Source of the DNA: Methylorubrum rhodinum
Lineage (GTDB): Bacteria > Pseudomonadota > Alphaproteobacteria > Rhizobiales > Beijerinckiaceae
Direction: 5' to 3'
DNA: 64,000 bases
Assembly: GCF_014199935.1 (NCBI RefSeq)
Contig: NZ_JACHOP010000006.1
Span: 202,417 to 266,416 of the forward strand
The first letter of the stretch is position 1, and each line of letters opens with the position of its first letter. Positions 52,498-61,470 of this stretch are shown piece after piece. A program made the position numbers and the translations under genes. The notes beneath the pieces are model-generated. The model did not search any database and was not told the DNA's origin. It was given only the letters and a program-made list of their open reading frames with translations.

Positions 52498-53373
52498 TCA
52501 ACGTGCCACCCGGTCGCGCTCTCCTCTGAGGGAGCCTCGGGCTGTGGACAGGTGCGCCAGGAAATTACCGATCTCCCGGCGGCGCCGCGCGGGTTCGAGC
52601 AGATCGGCTCCGAGGCCGTGGCGCCACGCGAGGCGCTGCTGGGCTTCGGGATCGGCCAAGGCGCGCACCTCGTCGGCATAGGACTCCACCGCGGCCGTCT
52701 CAGTTGCGAGCCCCGCCTCGACCACGGATTGCGCGCTGAGCCTCAGCATCGCGGCGAGTTCGTCGGGATCGACCTCCGGGTGGTACTGCGTGCCCCAGAA
52801 CAGGCCGCGCCCGTGGCGGATCTCGATGGCCTGCACGTCGAGGACGGCGTTGGACGCGAGCACGCGGGAACCGGGTGGCGGCTCCAGCACCGAATCGGCG
52901 TGGATCGCAGGCGCGTCCCAGGCCGGGCCGCGGCCGGCGAGCAGAGGATGGGCGGCGCCCTCCGGTGTCGGCGCGAGGCGCCGGGCGAAGCCGTATTCGG
53001 GTCCGCGCGGGTTCGGGCCGACATGGCCGCCTGCCACCGCTGCGGCGACCTGGATGCCCCAGCACGAGCCGAAGACCGGAAGCCCGGCCGCGAAGGCGGC
53101 GCGCATCAGGTCGAGCTGACGCTCGACCGCGGGTCCGCCCTCGGTCAGGCGCAGGGTCGAGCCGGTGACGATCAGGCCGTCCGCCTCATGCAGGCCGAGG
53201 CCGGCGGGGAGGACGGCATCCGCGTCGGCGGGTTCGATCAGCACGCACTCCGCGTCAGGGGCGAGATCGGTCACGACATCGGCGAAGGACTGCGCCGTCG
53301 TGCGGCCGAGGATGTCCCGGCGCGTGGCGCGGCCGTTCCGGTCGTTTCCATCGGCGATCAGCAGGCGCGGCAT
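52498..53373 (-). CDS. class I glutamine amidotransferase-like protein
   Basis: 291 aa. GATase1 fold with ADGLIVTGSTLRLTEGGPAV, the nucleophile Cys in PVFGSCWGIQVAAAVAGGHV and the His-Glu of the triad in FWGTQYHPEVDPDEL. The C-terminal 70 residues are a helical extension. The type resembles the GMP-synthase-like amidotransferases acting as single proteins (for example, glutamine hydrolysis for small-molecule amidation). The partner is unknown; its place between carotenoid and exporter genes may be fortuitous. Confidence 0.82.
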   Translation of the reverse strand: MPRLLIADGNDRNGRATRRDILGRTTAQSFADVVTDLAPDAECVLIEPADADAVLPAGLGLHEADGLIVTGSTLRLTEGGPAVERQLDLMRAAFAAGLPVFGSCWGIQVAAAVAGGHVGPNPRGPEYGFARRLAPTPEGAAHPLLAGRGPAWDAPAIHADSVLEPPPGSRVLASNAVLDVQAIEIRHGRGLFWGTQYHPEVDPDELAAMLRLSAQSVVEAGLATETAAVESYADEVRALADPEAQQRLAWRHGLGADLLEPARRRREIGNFLAHLSTARGSLRGERDRVAR

Positions 53374-53485
53374 CGCTTCCCCGGTGCGGTAGAGCCGAGC
53401 GCGGCGAAGCCCGGACCGGGGCTGTGCCAGATTATCCTAAGCAGGTCGCGAGGGCGGGGGGCCGCGGGACGATCCGCCTCACGCT

Positions 53486-54685
53486 TCAGTGCGTGCGATG
53501 CCCCACCAGCCCCAACGCCGCCCCGAGCCCCGCCAGGGCCAGCCCGGCGAGCACGCCCCAAGCCGGAAGCGCGGCGGCAAAACCTTCGCCCAGCGCGGTC
53601 TGGTAGGCCTCGATCGCCCAGGCGTTGGGGGTGAGCCAGCCGGCCTGTTGAAGCCAGGGGGGCATGAGGAAGCGGGGCACCATGCTGCCGCCCACCGCCG
53701 AGAGCAGCAGCACGCCGAAGGTCGCGGCGAGATGCGCCTGCTGGCGGGTGGAGGAGAGGGCACAGGCGGCCAGCGCCAGCCCGGCCGCCATGGCGGAGAC
53801 GAGCGCCGAGGTGACGAGCCAGCCGAGCCAGTGGCCGGAGACATCGACGCCGTGCAGGAGTGCGGCGGCGGTGAAGATCAGCCCGGCCTGGACGATGCCT
53901 TGCAGCAGCAGGAACAGGAACTTGCCGAGCACGATCACCCGCAGGCCGCCGGGACCGGCGGCGAGGCGGTCGGCCAAGCCCCCCTCGCGCTCGTCCACGA
54001 GCGAGAGGGCGCCCTGCATCGCGGCGAACAGCAGGAACACCGCGGTGATGGCGCCGGCATAGTAGCTGATGCGCTCGTTGCCGCGGCCCGAGGCGGCCGA
54101 GCGGGTCTCGACGAGGTTGGCGAAGGAGAACGGCTCCTTCTTGGCCCGCTGCTCGGCGAAGGCCTCGTCGAGGAAGGCGCGCTCGTCGGCGCCGATCTTG
54201 CCCGAGCGTTCGACGTCGGCGACGATGCGCGAGAGCACCACGTCGGGCAGCGCGCCGTTCAGCGCGCGCTGAAGCTGGCCGAGCGCGATCGGGCTCGCCA
54301 GCGCGCGGGCCGGGCTCTCGACCAGCACCACCGGCTGGTCGGCGGGGGCGGGTCCGTTCTGCGCCGCGAGTTCGCCCCGCAGCACCAGCGCGACATCGAC
54401 CTCGCCGCGGCGGACGGCGGCGACCGCGCCCTCGACATCGGTGGCGCGCAGGCGCTCGACCCTCAGACTCGGCTCCGCTTCGAGGGCCGTGGCGAGACGT
54501 TGGGTGGTGGCGGTCTGGGCGAGGTCGGCGAGACCTAAGTGAATACGGACGCGGTCGCCGAGTGCCCCGGAAAAGATCGCGGCAAAAATCGAGAAAATGA
54601 CGGTCGGCAGGACGAAGGCCATCGTCAGCGCCGCGCGGTCGCGCAGGAGCGAGAGCCACATCACCCGGAACGCCGCCGCGATCAC
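53486..54685 (-). CDS. ABC-2 type exporter permease
   Basis: 399 aa from the GTG at 54685, overlapping the ATPase stop (GTGA). One N-terminal membrane segment ([20 protein letters not shown]), an extracytoplasmic domain (about 40-200) and five C-terminal segments ([20 protein letters not shown], then [20 protein letters not shown] and so on) as in YhhJ/LinK-type permeases. Works with the ATPase at 54682. It may export the carotenoid product or an unrelated lipid. Confidence 0.85.
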   Translation of the reverse strand: MIAAAFRVMWLSLLRDRAALTMAFVLPTVIFSIFAAIFSGALGDRVRIHLGLADLAQTATTQRLATALEAEPSLRVERLRATDVEGAVAAVRRGEVDVALVLRGELAAQNGPAPADQPVVLVESPARALASPIALGQLQRALNGALPDVVLSRIVADVERSGKIGADERAFLDEAFAEQRAKKEPFSFANLVETRSAASGRGNERISYYAGAITAVFLLFAAMQGALSLVDEREGGLADRLAAGPGGLRVIVLGKFLFLLLQGIVQAGLIFTAAALLHGVDVSGHWLGWLVTSALVSAMAAGLALAACALSSTRQQAHLAATFGVLLLSAVGGSMVPRFLMPPWLQQAGWLTPNAWAIEAYQTALGEGFAAALPAWGVLAGLALAGLGAALGLVGHRTH

Positions 54686-55635
54686 GCCGCCGCCTCCGTT
54701 CCGCCGAGGGCGTCGCGATAGAGCGTCTCCAGGCCGGGGCGGCGCACGCGGATCTCGGCCGCCGGCACGCCGCGCCCGCGCAGGCTCGCGAGCAGGGCTG
54801 CGCCGTCGAGGCCGCCCGCGGCGCCGTGATCGGCCCGCCAGAGTCGGGCATCGCCCGCTTCCGGCGCGAAGCCGGCTTCGCGGAGCGCGGCTTGCGCCGC
54901 CGGATCGGGGGCGGCCTCCATCACCGCCTCGTGCTCGGGGGGCGCGGCGGCGAGCGGGCGCATCAGCATGGCGAGATCGCCGGCCAGCCGCAGGCGGCCC
55001 TCGCCGAGGATGGCGACGCGGTCGGCGAGGCGCTCGGCTTCCGCAAAGTCGTGGGTGCTGACGATGACGCCCGCGCCTGCCGCGCGCAGGCCCGCCAGCA
55101 CCGCGTGGATCGCCGCGCGGGCGTCGAGATCGACGCCCTGCGTCGGCTCGTCGAGCAGGATCAGGTCGGGGGCGGCGAGCAGGCTCGCGGCGATGTTGGC
55201 CCGACGCTGGTAGCCGCCCGACAAAGTCGCGACGGGGCGACCGGCGACCGATTCGAGGGCGCAGCGGGCGAGCACAGAACCGACCGCCTCGCGGCGGGCC
55301 CCGCGGCCGAGCCCGGCGAGGCGGGCGAACACGTCGAGATTCTCCGCCACGCTCAGGCGCGGATAGAGCGCGATCTCCTGCGGCACGTAGCCGATGCGCC
55401 CGCGCACCGTCCGGTCGCCATGGGGATCGCCGCCGCATACCCGCACGCGGCCCGAATCGGGCGCGAGCCGCCCGGCGAGCAGGCGGATCAGGGTGGACTT
55501 GCCGGCGCCGTTCGGCCCGAGCAGCGCGAGCGTCGTGCCGGCCTCCACGGTGAGGTCGAGGCCGCGCAGGGCCGGCCGGCCGCGGAAGGCAAGGGCGGCC
55601 CCCTCGACGCGGACGAGGGGCGGCGGGAGGCTCAC
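54682..55635 (-). CDS. ABC-2 exporter ATP-binding protein
   Basis: 317 aa. Walker [11 protein letters not shown]-loop [14 protein letters not shown], signature LSGGYQRR, Walker [19 protein letters not shown], switch His in STHD. A C-terminal region (about 230-317) follows, as in NatA/CcmA-like exporter ATPases. It lies 8 bp downstream of the DUF2141 gene and overlaps the permease start. Part of the carotenoid-locus transcript by position. Confidence 0.9.
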   Translation of the reverse strand: MSLPPPLVRVEGAALAFRGRPALRGLDLTVEAGTTLALLGPNGAGKSTLIRLLAGRLAPDSGRVRVCGGDPHGDRTVRGRIGYVPQEIALYPRLSVAENLDVFARLAGLGRGARREAVGSVLARCALESVAGRPVATLSGGYQRRANIAASLLAAPDLILLDEPTQGVDLDARAAIHAVLAGLRAAGAGVIVSTHDFAEAERLADRVAILGEGRLRLAGDLAMLMRPLAAAPPEHEAVMEAAPDPAAQAALREAGFAPEAGDARLWRADHGAAGGLDGAALLASLRGRGVPAAEIRVRRPGLETLYRDALGGTEAAA

Positions 55636-55643
55636 GGAAGGAA

Positions 55644-56066
55644 TCAGCGCCGGGGCAGGGCGCGGGCGAGGCGCACCCGCAAGGCTCCGCCGGGCTCGGT
55701 GAGGGTGAAGGCGGCGGCGCCGAAATCCGGCCGGGCGCGGCGCCCGGCGGCGCCGGAGAAGCCGTAGGGTTCCAGCGGCAGGCCGAGCGGGGTCCGCCCG
55801 AGCCGCCCGTCGCCGTCGAGATCCTGATAGGCCGCCACCGCCCAGGGGCCCGCGGGCACGTCGCGGAACAGGAAGCGCTGGGCGCCGCCCTGCGCCGGGG
55901 CGTCCTGGCCCTGGCGGCAGCCGGCTTCCGTCAGGCTGCCCTGGCAGAGGGTGACGTAGACCGCGCCCGCGCCGGGCTCGGCCCCCTCGACGATCACCTC
56001 AAGGCTCGCGGCGCAGGCCGGGCCGGCGAGCACCAGCCCGGCGATCAGAACGGCGGCCGCGCGCAT
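55644..56066 (-). CDS. DUF2141 secreted protein
   Basis: 140 aa, ATG at 56066 overlapping the CrtI-type stop by one base. Signal peptide about 1-19 ([19 protein letters not shown]), then a beta-sandwich domain with [37 protein letters not shown] and [13 protein letters not shown], the DUF2141 pattern. These proteins often lie next to carotenoid genes. Periplasmic; role unknown. Confidence 0.82.
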   Translation of the reverse strand: MRAAAVLIAGLVLAGPACAASLEVIVEGAEPGAGAVYVTLCQGSLTEAGCRQGQDAPAQGGAQRFLFRDVPAGPWAVAAYQDLDGDGRLGRTPLGLPLEPYGFSGAAGRRARPDFGAAAFTLTEPGGALRVRLARALPRR

Positions 56067-57718
56067 CAATGCGGCTCGCCGGTGGCGAGCGGCGAGGTCG
56101 AGGGCAGTTCGGCGAGGATCGCGGGCGCCTTCTCGCGGGCCAGATCCTCGATCAGCAGGCGGGCGGAGATGCGCGCGCCCTCGTAGATCACCGGCAGGCC
56201 CGAGCCCGGATGGGTGCCGCCGCCGACGAGGTAGAGCCCCGGCCCGAAGCGGTTGTGGGGGCGGAACCACAGCATCTGCAGCAGGTCGTGGGCGAGGTTG
56301 AAGGTCGCGCCCTCGTGGACGGCGAAGTCGTCCCGCCAGCCCCGGGGGTCGATGACGCGCTCGTAGCGGATGCGCTCCTCGATGTCGGGGAGGCCCAACA
56401 GCTTGAGCCGCTCCAGCACCAGCTTGCGATAGGCCGGGCCGACCTCCTCCCAATCGATGCCTGATTTCAGGTTCGGCACCGGCACCAGCACGTAGAGAGC
56501 GGTGTGGCCGGGGGGCGCCATGCCGCCGTCGGTGAAGCCCGCATGCTGCACGTAGATCGAGGGCTGCATCGGCAGGATGCCGCCGGTGATCTCGTTGATG
56601 TTGCGCTCGTATTCCTTGGACAACAGGATCGTGTGATGCCCCAGGCTCTCGGGCATTTTCCCCTCGATGCCGAGATAGAGCATGAAGGTCGAGCAGGAGA
56701 GGCGGGCCTTGTCGATCTTGGCGTCGCGCCAGCGCGGGCGGCGCTCCTCCGGAACGAGGTCGCGGATGGTCTTGGCGAAGTCGCCGTTGATCATCACCGC
56801 GTCGGCCTTCAGCGTTTCGCCGCCAGCCACCACGCCGCAGGCGCGCTTGCCCTCGAACAGCACCCGCTCGACGCGCGTGTTGAGGCGGACATCGACGCCC
56901 ATGCGGCGGGCGAGCCCCGCCATCGCCTCCGAGACCGCGCCGCAGCCGCCGACCGGATGGTAGACCCCGTGCTCGTATTCGAGGAACGAGAGGATCGTGA
57001 ACAGGCTCGGGCAGCGGAACGGGCTCATCCCGAGATATTTGGTCTGGAACGAGAAGGCGAGGCGGACCCGCGGGTCGGCGAAGTAGCGGCGCAGATCCTT
57101 GTCGACGCTGCGGCCGGGATGGAGGTGGGGCAGCGCGGCCAGCATCGCCGGGCTCGCCATCGACAGGAAATTGTCGAACGGCTGCTCCAGCACCGGCTTG
57201 AAGAAGTCGAGCTTGGTCCGGTTCTCGGCGAAGAATTTTTCGACGTTCTCCGCGTCGGCCGGGGCCAAGCGGGCGATCTCGGCCTTCAGCCGCGGCACGT
57301 CGCCGGTGGCGCGGATCTGCCCCGAGATGCCGTCCTCGCCCTCGAAGACGAGGTTGTATTGCGGGTCGAGGCGTTCGAGCTTGACGTGGTCCTCCAGCCG
57401 CTCGCCGCAGGACTCGAAGATGTCGGCCAGGATCTGCGGGTAGAGGAAGAAGGTCGGGCCGATGTCGAAGCGGTAGCCGCCCGGCGCCTCGACGGTCTTG
57501 GTGCGGCCGCCCACGACCGGATCGCGCTCGATCAGCGTGACGTGCAGGCCCGCCTTGGCCAGCAGCAGGGCGGAGGCGAGCCCGCCGGGGCCGGCCCCGA
57601 CCACGACGACGCGACGCCCGGTCAGCGCCCGCAATCCTTCCCGCGACTGAAGCAACGCCCCGAGGCTCCCCTTCTGATCCGTGCGGGCCAATCTTGGCCT
57701 TATCCGCGCCCCCGGCAA
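56066..57718 (-). CDS. CrtI/CrtN-type carotenoid desaturase
   Basis: 550 aa as read; the first 35 residues are unusual and a later start is possible. FAD-dependent phytoene desaturase fold: VVVVGAGPGGLASALLLAKA, LIERDPVVGGRTKTVEAPGG, YRFDIGPTFFLYPQILADIF, TKYLGMSPFRCPSLFTILSF, and the C-terminal GLYLVGGGTHPGSGLPVIYE. Methylobacterium makes C30 carotenoids from squalene, so a diapophytoene or squalene substrate is likely. First gene of the carotenoid group on this strand. Confidence 0.87.
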   Translation of the reverse strand: MPGARIRPRLARTDQKGSLGALLQSREGLRALTGRRVVVVGAGPGGLASALLLAKAGLHVTLIERDPVVGGRTKTVEAPGGYRFDIGPTFFLYPQILADIFESCGERLEDHVKLERLDPQYNLVFEGEDGISGQIRATGDVPRLKAEIARLAPADAENVEKFFAENRTKLDFFKPVLEQPFDNFLSMASPAMLAALPHLHPGRSVDKDLRRYFADPRVRLAFSFQTKYLGMSPFRCPSLFTILSFLEYEHGVYHPVGGCGAVSEAMAGLARRMGVDVRLNTRVERVLFEGKRACGVVAGGETLKADAVMINGDFAKTIRDLVPEERRPRWRDAKIDKARLSCSTFMLYLGIEGKMPESLGHHTILLSKEYERNINEITGGILPMQPSIYVQHAGFTDGGMAPPGHTALYVLVPVPNLKSGIDWEEVGPAYRKLVLERLKLLGLPDIEERIRYERVIDPRGWRDDFAVHEGATFNLAHDLLQMLWFRPHNRFGPGLYLVGGGTHPGSGLPVIYEGARISARLLIEDLAREKAPAILAELPSTSPLATGEPH

Positions 57719-57748
57719 GAGGCGCGGATTGTCGCGCGCAGTCTCTCC

Positions 57749-59242
57749 TCAACGGCGGCGCAGCGGCACCACCGCGGCGGCGCCGATCTGCGGCCCGGTC
57801 TCGACGTCGAGATCGGGCACGGCGATGATCGGGGAGCCGCGGAGATCCCGCCGCATCACGATGGCGCCGCGCTCCTCCAGATAGGCGAGCATCCGCCGGG
57901 CGCGACCCGAAGAGGAGGTGCCGTAGGCCCTCGCCAGCGAGGCGTCGGAGGGGCAGGGCGCACCCTCGATGGCGGTGCGGGCGATGAGCAGGAACAGGCC
58001 GGCGAGGTCGTCGGGCAACGTGGCCGCGATGCCTTGCGCCCGCTCCCATTCCGGCCCCTCGGCCACAGTGCCGCCGACGCCGGCGCGCGCCACCGCGAGG
58101 CGGCGCTTGAACTCGGACAGGCTCATCGCCTCGCCGCCGAGCCGGCGGATGCGGCAGCGGACGGTGAAGTCCTGATAGAGCGTCGCGGGGGTGCAGGCGA
58201 CGGCGTCCGAATCGGCCAGCACCGAGGCCAGAACCTCGGCCATCGCCGCCTCGCGCTCGGCCGGATCGAGGGGTTCGGGTTCCGAAAACTCCTCGCGCAA
58301 AGGCGGGCGGTAGCTCGCAAGCTGAACGAGCACGTCGGGGCTCGCCGGCCGGGCGGGCTTGGGCCGCGGGGAGGGCAGGGGCTTGGCCTCCTCGCCCGGC
58401 GCGGCGGTAAGGATCAGGGCACGGGCCGCCTCGCCCATCTCGGGGAGCGGCAGGAGGGCGGGGGCCGAATTGCGGCTCTCGGTCTCGGTCGCCCCCACCG
58501 CGATCGGCAGCGGGCGCTTGGAGATCGCCGGCCCCAGGCCGACGAAGTGGCCACGGGCGAGGTCGCGGAACATCTCCGCTTGGCGGCGGTCGAGGCCGAG
58601 CAGGTCGGCGGCGCGGGCCATGTCGATGTCGAGGAAAGTGCGGCCCATCAGGAAGTTCGAGGCTTCCGCCGCGACGTTCTTGGCGAGCTTGGCCAGCCGC
58701 TGCGTGGCGATGATGCCGGCCAAGCCTCGCTTACGGCCGCGGCACATCAGGTTGGTCATGGCGCCGAGCGACAGGCGGCGGGCCTCGTCCGACACCTCGC
58801 CCGCGGCGGCGGGTGCGAAGAGCTGCGCCTCGTCGACGACGACGAGCATCGGGTACCAGAGCGAGCGGTCGGCATCGAACAGCCCGCCGAGGAAGGCGGC
58901 GGCCGCGCGCATCTGGTCCTCGGCATCCAGCCCTTCGAGCGACAACACCACCGAGACGCGGTGCTCGCGCACGCGGGCGGCGATCCGCAACAATTCGCTC
59001 TCGTTGCCGTCGGCCTCGACCACGACGTGGCCGTAGCGCTCGGCCAGCGTGACGAAGTCGCCCTCGGGATCGATGATCGCCTGCTGCACGAGGCCGGCGC
59101 TCTGCTCCAACAGGCGGCGCAGCAGGTGCGATTTGCCGGAGCCGGAATTGCCCTGGACGAGGAGGCGGGTCGCCAGCAGTTCGGTGAGGTCCATCACCGC
59201 CGGCCGTTCGCCGGCCCGCCCCAGGTCGATCTCGTAGCCCAT
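57749..59242 (-). CDS. HerA/DUF87-type ATPase
   Basis: 497 aa. RecA/FtsK-like ATPase: Walker A VQGNSGSGKSHLLRRLLE, Walker B LVVVDEAQLFAP, sensor stretch GLAGIIATQRLAKLAKNVAA. The C-terminal part (about 330-497) has a winged helix (ARAYGTSSSGRARRMLAYLE). Such HerA-like pumps move DNA or act in conflict systems; no NurA nuclease is next to it. Lone members are common in alphaproteobacteria with unknown job. Confidence 0.82.
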   Translation of the reverse strand: MGYEIDLGRAGERPAVMDLTELLATRLLVQGNSGSGKSHLLRRLLEQSAGLVQQAIIDPEGDFVTLAERYGHVVVEADGNESELLRIAARVREHRVSVVLSLEGLDAEDQMRAAAAFLGGLFDADRSLWYPMLVVVDEAQLFAPAAAGEVSDEARRLSLGAMTNLMCRGRKRGLAGIIATQRLAKLAKNVAAEASNFLMGRTFLDIDMARAADLLGLDRRQAEMFRDLARGHFVGLGPAISKRPLPIAVGATETESRNSAPALLPLPEMGEAARALILTAAPGEEAKPLPSPRPKPARPASPDVLVQLASYRPPLREEFSEPEPLDPAEREAAMAEVLASVLADSDAVACTPATLYQDFTVRCRIRRLGGEAMSLSEFKRRLAVARAGVGGTVAEGPEWERAQGIAATLPDDLAGLFLLIARTAIEGAPCPSDASLARAYGTSSSGRARRMLAYLEERGAIVMRRDLRGSPIIAVPDLDVETGPQIGAAAVVPLRRR

Positions 59243-59330
59243 CCGATTCCCCGCTGGCGGCGTCCCGCTCCCTTAACACGCCGGCTTAACGATCGGTCGC
59301 CGGGCGGGGTGCGCCGTCCACAGGCGGGCG

Positions 59331-60173
59331 TCAGGCTCGTCCCAGCCGTTCCCCCGCCAGCCGATGCAGCGCGATCGCCCCCGATGTCGCCACGTTCAGC
59401 GAATCGAAGCCCGGCGCCATGGCGATGCGGACGCGCCGCGCCCGGTCCATCACGGCTTCCGGCAGGCCCGGCCCTTCGGTGCCGAGCAGCAGCAGCGCGC
59501 GGGGCGGAGGCTCGAGCGTTTCCAGCGCCTCGCCTCCGCCCGGCGTCAGCGCCAGCGGGATCAGGGCATGCCGCTCCGCGAGGTCGAGCAGGGCGATGCC
59601 GCTCGCCGCGCGGGCGAAGGGTACGGTCAGCGCCGCGCCGGCCGAGACCCGGATCGCCTTGCGGTAGAGCGGATCGCAGGTGGCGGCGTCGAGCAGCACC
59701 GCGTCGGCGCCGAAGGCGGCGGCGTTGCGAAACAGGCCGCCGACATTGTCGTGGTTGGTCAGGCCGACGAGGCCGAGCACAAGGGCCGGGGCAGGGGCCG
59801 GCGGTATCAGCGCGTCGGGCTGAGGCTCGGGCCCGCGCAGGCCCACCGCCAGCACGCCGCGATGAACGGGGAAGCCCGTCACCGCGCTCATCACGTCCCG
59901 GCCGGCGAGGTAGACCGGCGGGCCGTCCTCTTGCGGGCCGTCCTCTTGCGGGCCGTCCTCTTGGAAGAACGGCGCCAATCCCGGCCAGCGCTCCGGCGCG
60001 AGCAGCACCGACTCCGCCCGGAAGCGCGCGCCTTCTGAGAACAGCAGCCGCAGGGTCACCTCGCCCTCGACGATGAAGCGGCCCTGCCGCCCGACGAGGT
60101 CGCGCTCGCGCATCGCGCGGTAGGGCGCGAGGCGCGGATCGTCCGGGTCGTCGAGGAGGATCGGTTCGGGCAA
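59331..60173 (-). CDS. TrmH/SpoU-family RNA 2'-O-methyltransferase
   Basis: 280 aa. SpoU motifs in order: motif 1 GLVGLTNHDNVGGLFRNAAA, motif 2 LLLLGTEGPGLPEAVMDR, motif 3 MAPGFDSLNVATSGAIALHR. The N-terminal part is the substrate-binding domain (RFIVEGEVTLRLLFSEG). In between lies a tandem repeat of five residues (QEDGP three times) coded by 59921-59963. Target RNA unknown; RlmB/TrmL-like. Confidence 0.88.
   Translation of the reverse strand: MPEPILLDDPDDPRLAPYRAMRERDLVGRQGRFIVEGEVTLRLLFSEGARFRAESVLLAPERWPGLAPFFQEDGPQEDGPQEDGPPVYLAGRDVMSAVTGFPVHRGVLAVGLRGPEPQPDALIPPAPAPALVLGLVGLTNHDNVGGLFRNAAAFGADAVLLDAATCDPLYRKAIRVSAGAALTVPFARAASGIALLDLAERHALIPLALTPGGGEALETLEPPPRALLLLGTEGPGLPEAVMDRARRVRIAMAPGFDSLNVATSGAIALHRLAGERLGRA
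59921..59963. repeat. 15-bp in-frame tandem repeat (VNTR)
   Basis: GGCCGTCCTCTTGCG is repeated at 59921-59935 and 59936-59950, with a 13-base partial copy at 59951-59963. It lies in the SpoU methyltransferase gene and codes for QEDGP units in a surface linker. Gain or loss of a unit keeps the frame, so the count may vary between strains. Confidence 0.85.
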
Positions 60174-60177
60174 CCGC

Positions 60178-60654
60178 TCAGGCCGGGCGCCCGCCGCCCA
60201 TGCGCATGGCGAGCGGGTCCGCCTCCTCCTTCTTCGGCACCTTCACCAGAGCCTCGCCGTCGAGCACCACCTCGGCGCCGACGGAGCAGGTGCATTTCAG
60301 GCGAGCCCGGCGGCGCTCGGGGATCAGCTCGGCCACCTCGACCTTCACCTCGACGGTGTCGCCGATGCGCACCGGCGCGCGGAAGTTCAGGGTCTGCGAG
60401 ATGTAGACCGCGCCCGGACCCGGCAGGCGGGTGCCGAGCACCGCCGAGATCAGGCCGGCGGTGTAGAGGCCGTGGGCGATGCGGGTGCCGAACGGCGTGC
60501 GGGCGGCGAAGTGCTCGGAGAGGTGGATCGGGTTGCGGTCGCCGGTGATCTCGGCAAAACCCACCACGTCGGAGGAGGAGATCTCCTTCATCAGGATCTC
60601 GGTCAGCCCGACTTCGAGATCCTCGAAATAGAGCACGCGCAGTTCGGGCAACAT
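60178..60654 (-). CDS. MaoC-family enoyl-CoA hydratase
   Basis: 158 aa from the ATG at 60654, chosen because GGGAGG lies just upstream (a TTG at 60669 contains that site). Single hot-dog domain with the hydratase-2 motif ITGDRNPIHLSEHFAARTPF (Asp and His catalytic), HGLYTAGLISAVLG and FRAPVRIGDTVEVKVEVAEL. It would hydrate enoyl-CoA to R-3-hydroxyacyl-CoA, as PhaJ does for polyhydroxybutyrate or in other acyl-CoA routes. It is 4 bp upstream of the methyltransferase gene. Confidence 0.88.
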   Translation of the reverse strand: MLPELRVLYFEDLEVGLTEILMKEISSSDVVGFAEITGDRNPIHLSEHFAARTPFGTRIAHGLYTAGLISAVLGTRLPGPGAVYISQTLNFRAPVRIGDTVEVKVEVAELIPERRRARLKCTCSVGAEVVLDGEALVKVPKKEEADPLAMRMGGGRPA

Positions 60655-60842
60655 CTGGAGCCTCCCCAAGGTCCCGCAAACCGCGCGACGGGCGACGCGG
60701 CAAAGCTTTCGCCTCGCACAGGCGCGGGCGCAAATCCAGATGCCGATGGGACGAAGGCCGCCCCCCGCCGATCAAGCTCTCGACAGCGGGGGGCTCGCGA
60801 GGCAATCAGCGACCGTCCCGCCCGCCGACGAGAATCCGACTC

Positions 60843-61451
60843 GTGCCCCGCCCGACCCCAACCCCTGCCCTGCGCCCGGTCGTCGCCCGCGTGGCGGCGC
60901 TGAACCTCGGCTATTTCGGGATCGAGATCACGGTGGCGCTCGCCATCGGCTCGGTGGCGCTCATCGCCGACAGCCTCGACTTCATGGAAGACGCGGCGAT
61001 CAACCTCCTGATCTTCGCAGGCCTCGGCTGGAGCCTGCGCAACCGGGCGCGGCTCGGCACGGCCATGGCCTTCATTATCCTCGTGCCCGGCCTCGCCACG
61101 GCCTGGGCCGCCTACGAAAAATTTTCGGACTTCGTCGCGCCCGATCCCGTGCCGCTGACGATCACCGGAATCGGCGCGCTTCTGGTCAACCTCACCTGCG
61201 CCCTGATGCTCGCCCGCCACCGCGACGGGCACGGCAGCCTGACGCGGGCCGCCTACCTCTCGGCCCGCAACGATGTCGCCGCCAACGTCGCGATCATCGT
61301 CGCCGGGCTCGTCACCGCCCTGACCCTCTCGTCCTGGCCCGACCTCGTCGCCGCGCTCGGCATCGCCGTGATCAACGCCGATTCGGCCTTCGACATCCTC
61401 AAGGCCGCCCGCCGCGAGCGGCAGGCGGCCGCCGCCGCAGCGCGGGTCTGA
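60843..61451 (+). CDS. short CDF-like cation transporter
   Basis: 202 aa, GTG start. Five or six membrane segments. The CDF metal site is visible as SVALIADSLDFMEDAAINLL (segment 2) and SARNDVAANVAIIVAGLVTA (segment 5), with DLVAALGIAVINADSAFDIL at the end. It lacks the cytoplasmic C-terminal domain of full-length CDF (about 100 residues shorter). Such short forms occur in alphaproteobacteria; metal not known. Confidence 0.75.
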   Translation: MPRPTPTPALRPVVARVAALNLGYFGIEITVALAIGSVALIADSLDFMEDAAINLLIFAGLGWSLRNRARLGTAMAFIILVPGLATAWAAYEKFSDFVAPDPVPLTITGIGALLVNLTCALMLARHRDGHGSLTRAAYLSARNDVAANVAIIVAGLVTALTLSSWPDLVAALGIAVINADSAFDILKAARRERQAAAAAARV

Positions 61452-61470
61452 CATCCTCGACGGAATCCTC

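Noticed and set aside
59921..59963. Short tandem repeats as a CRISPR array
   Set aside because: Units are contiguous 15-mers without spacers and lie in frame inside a gene. No CRISPR array or cas gene was seen in the window.
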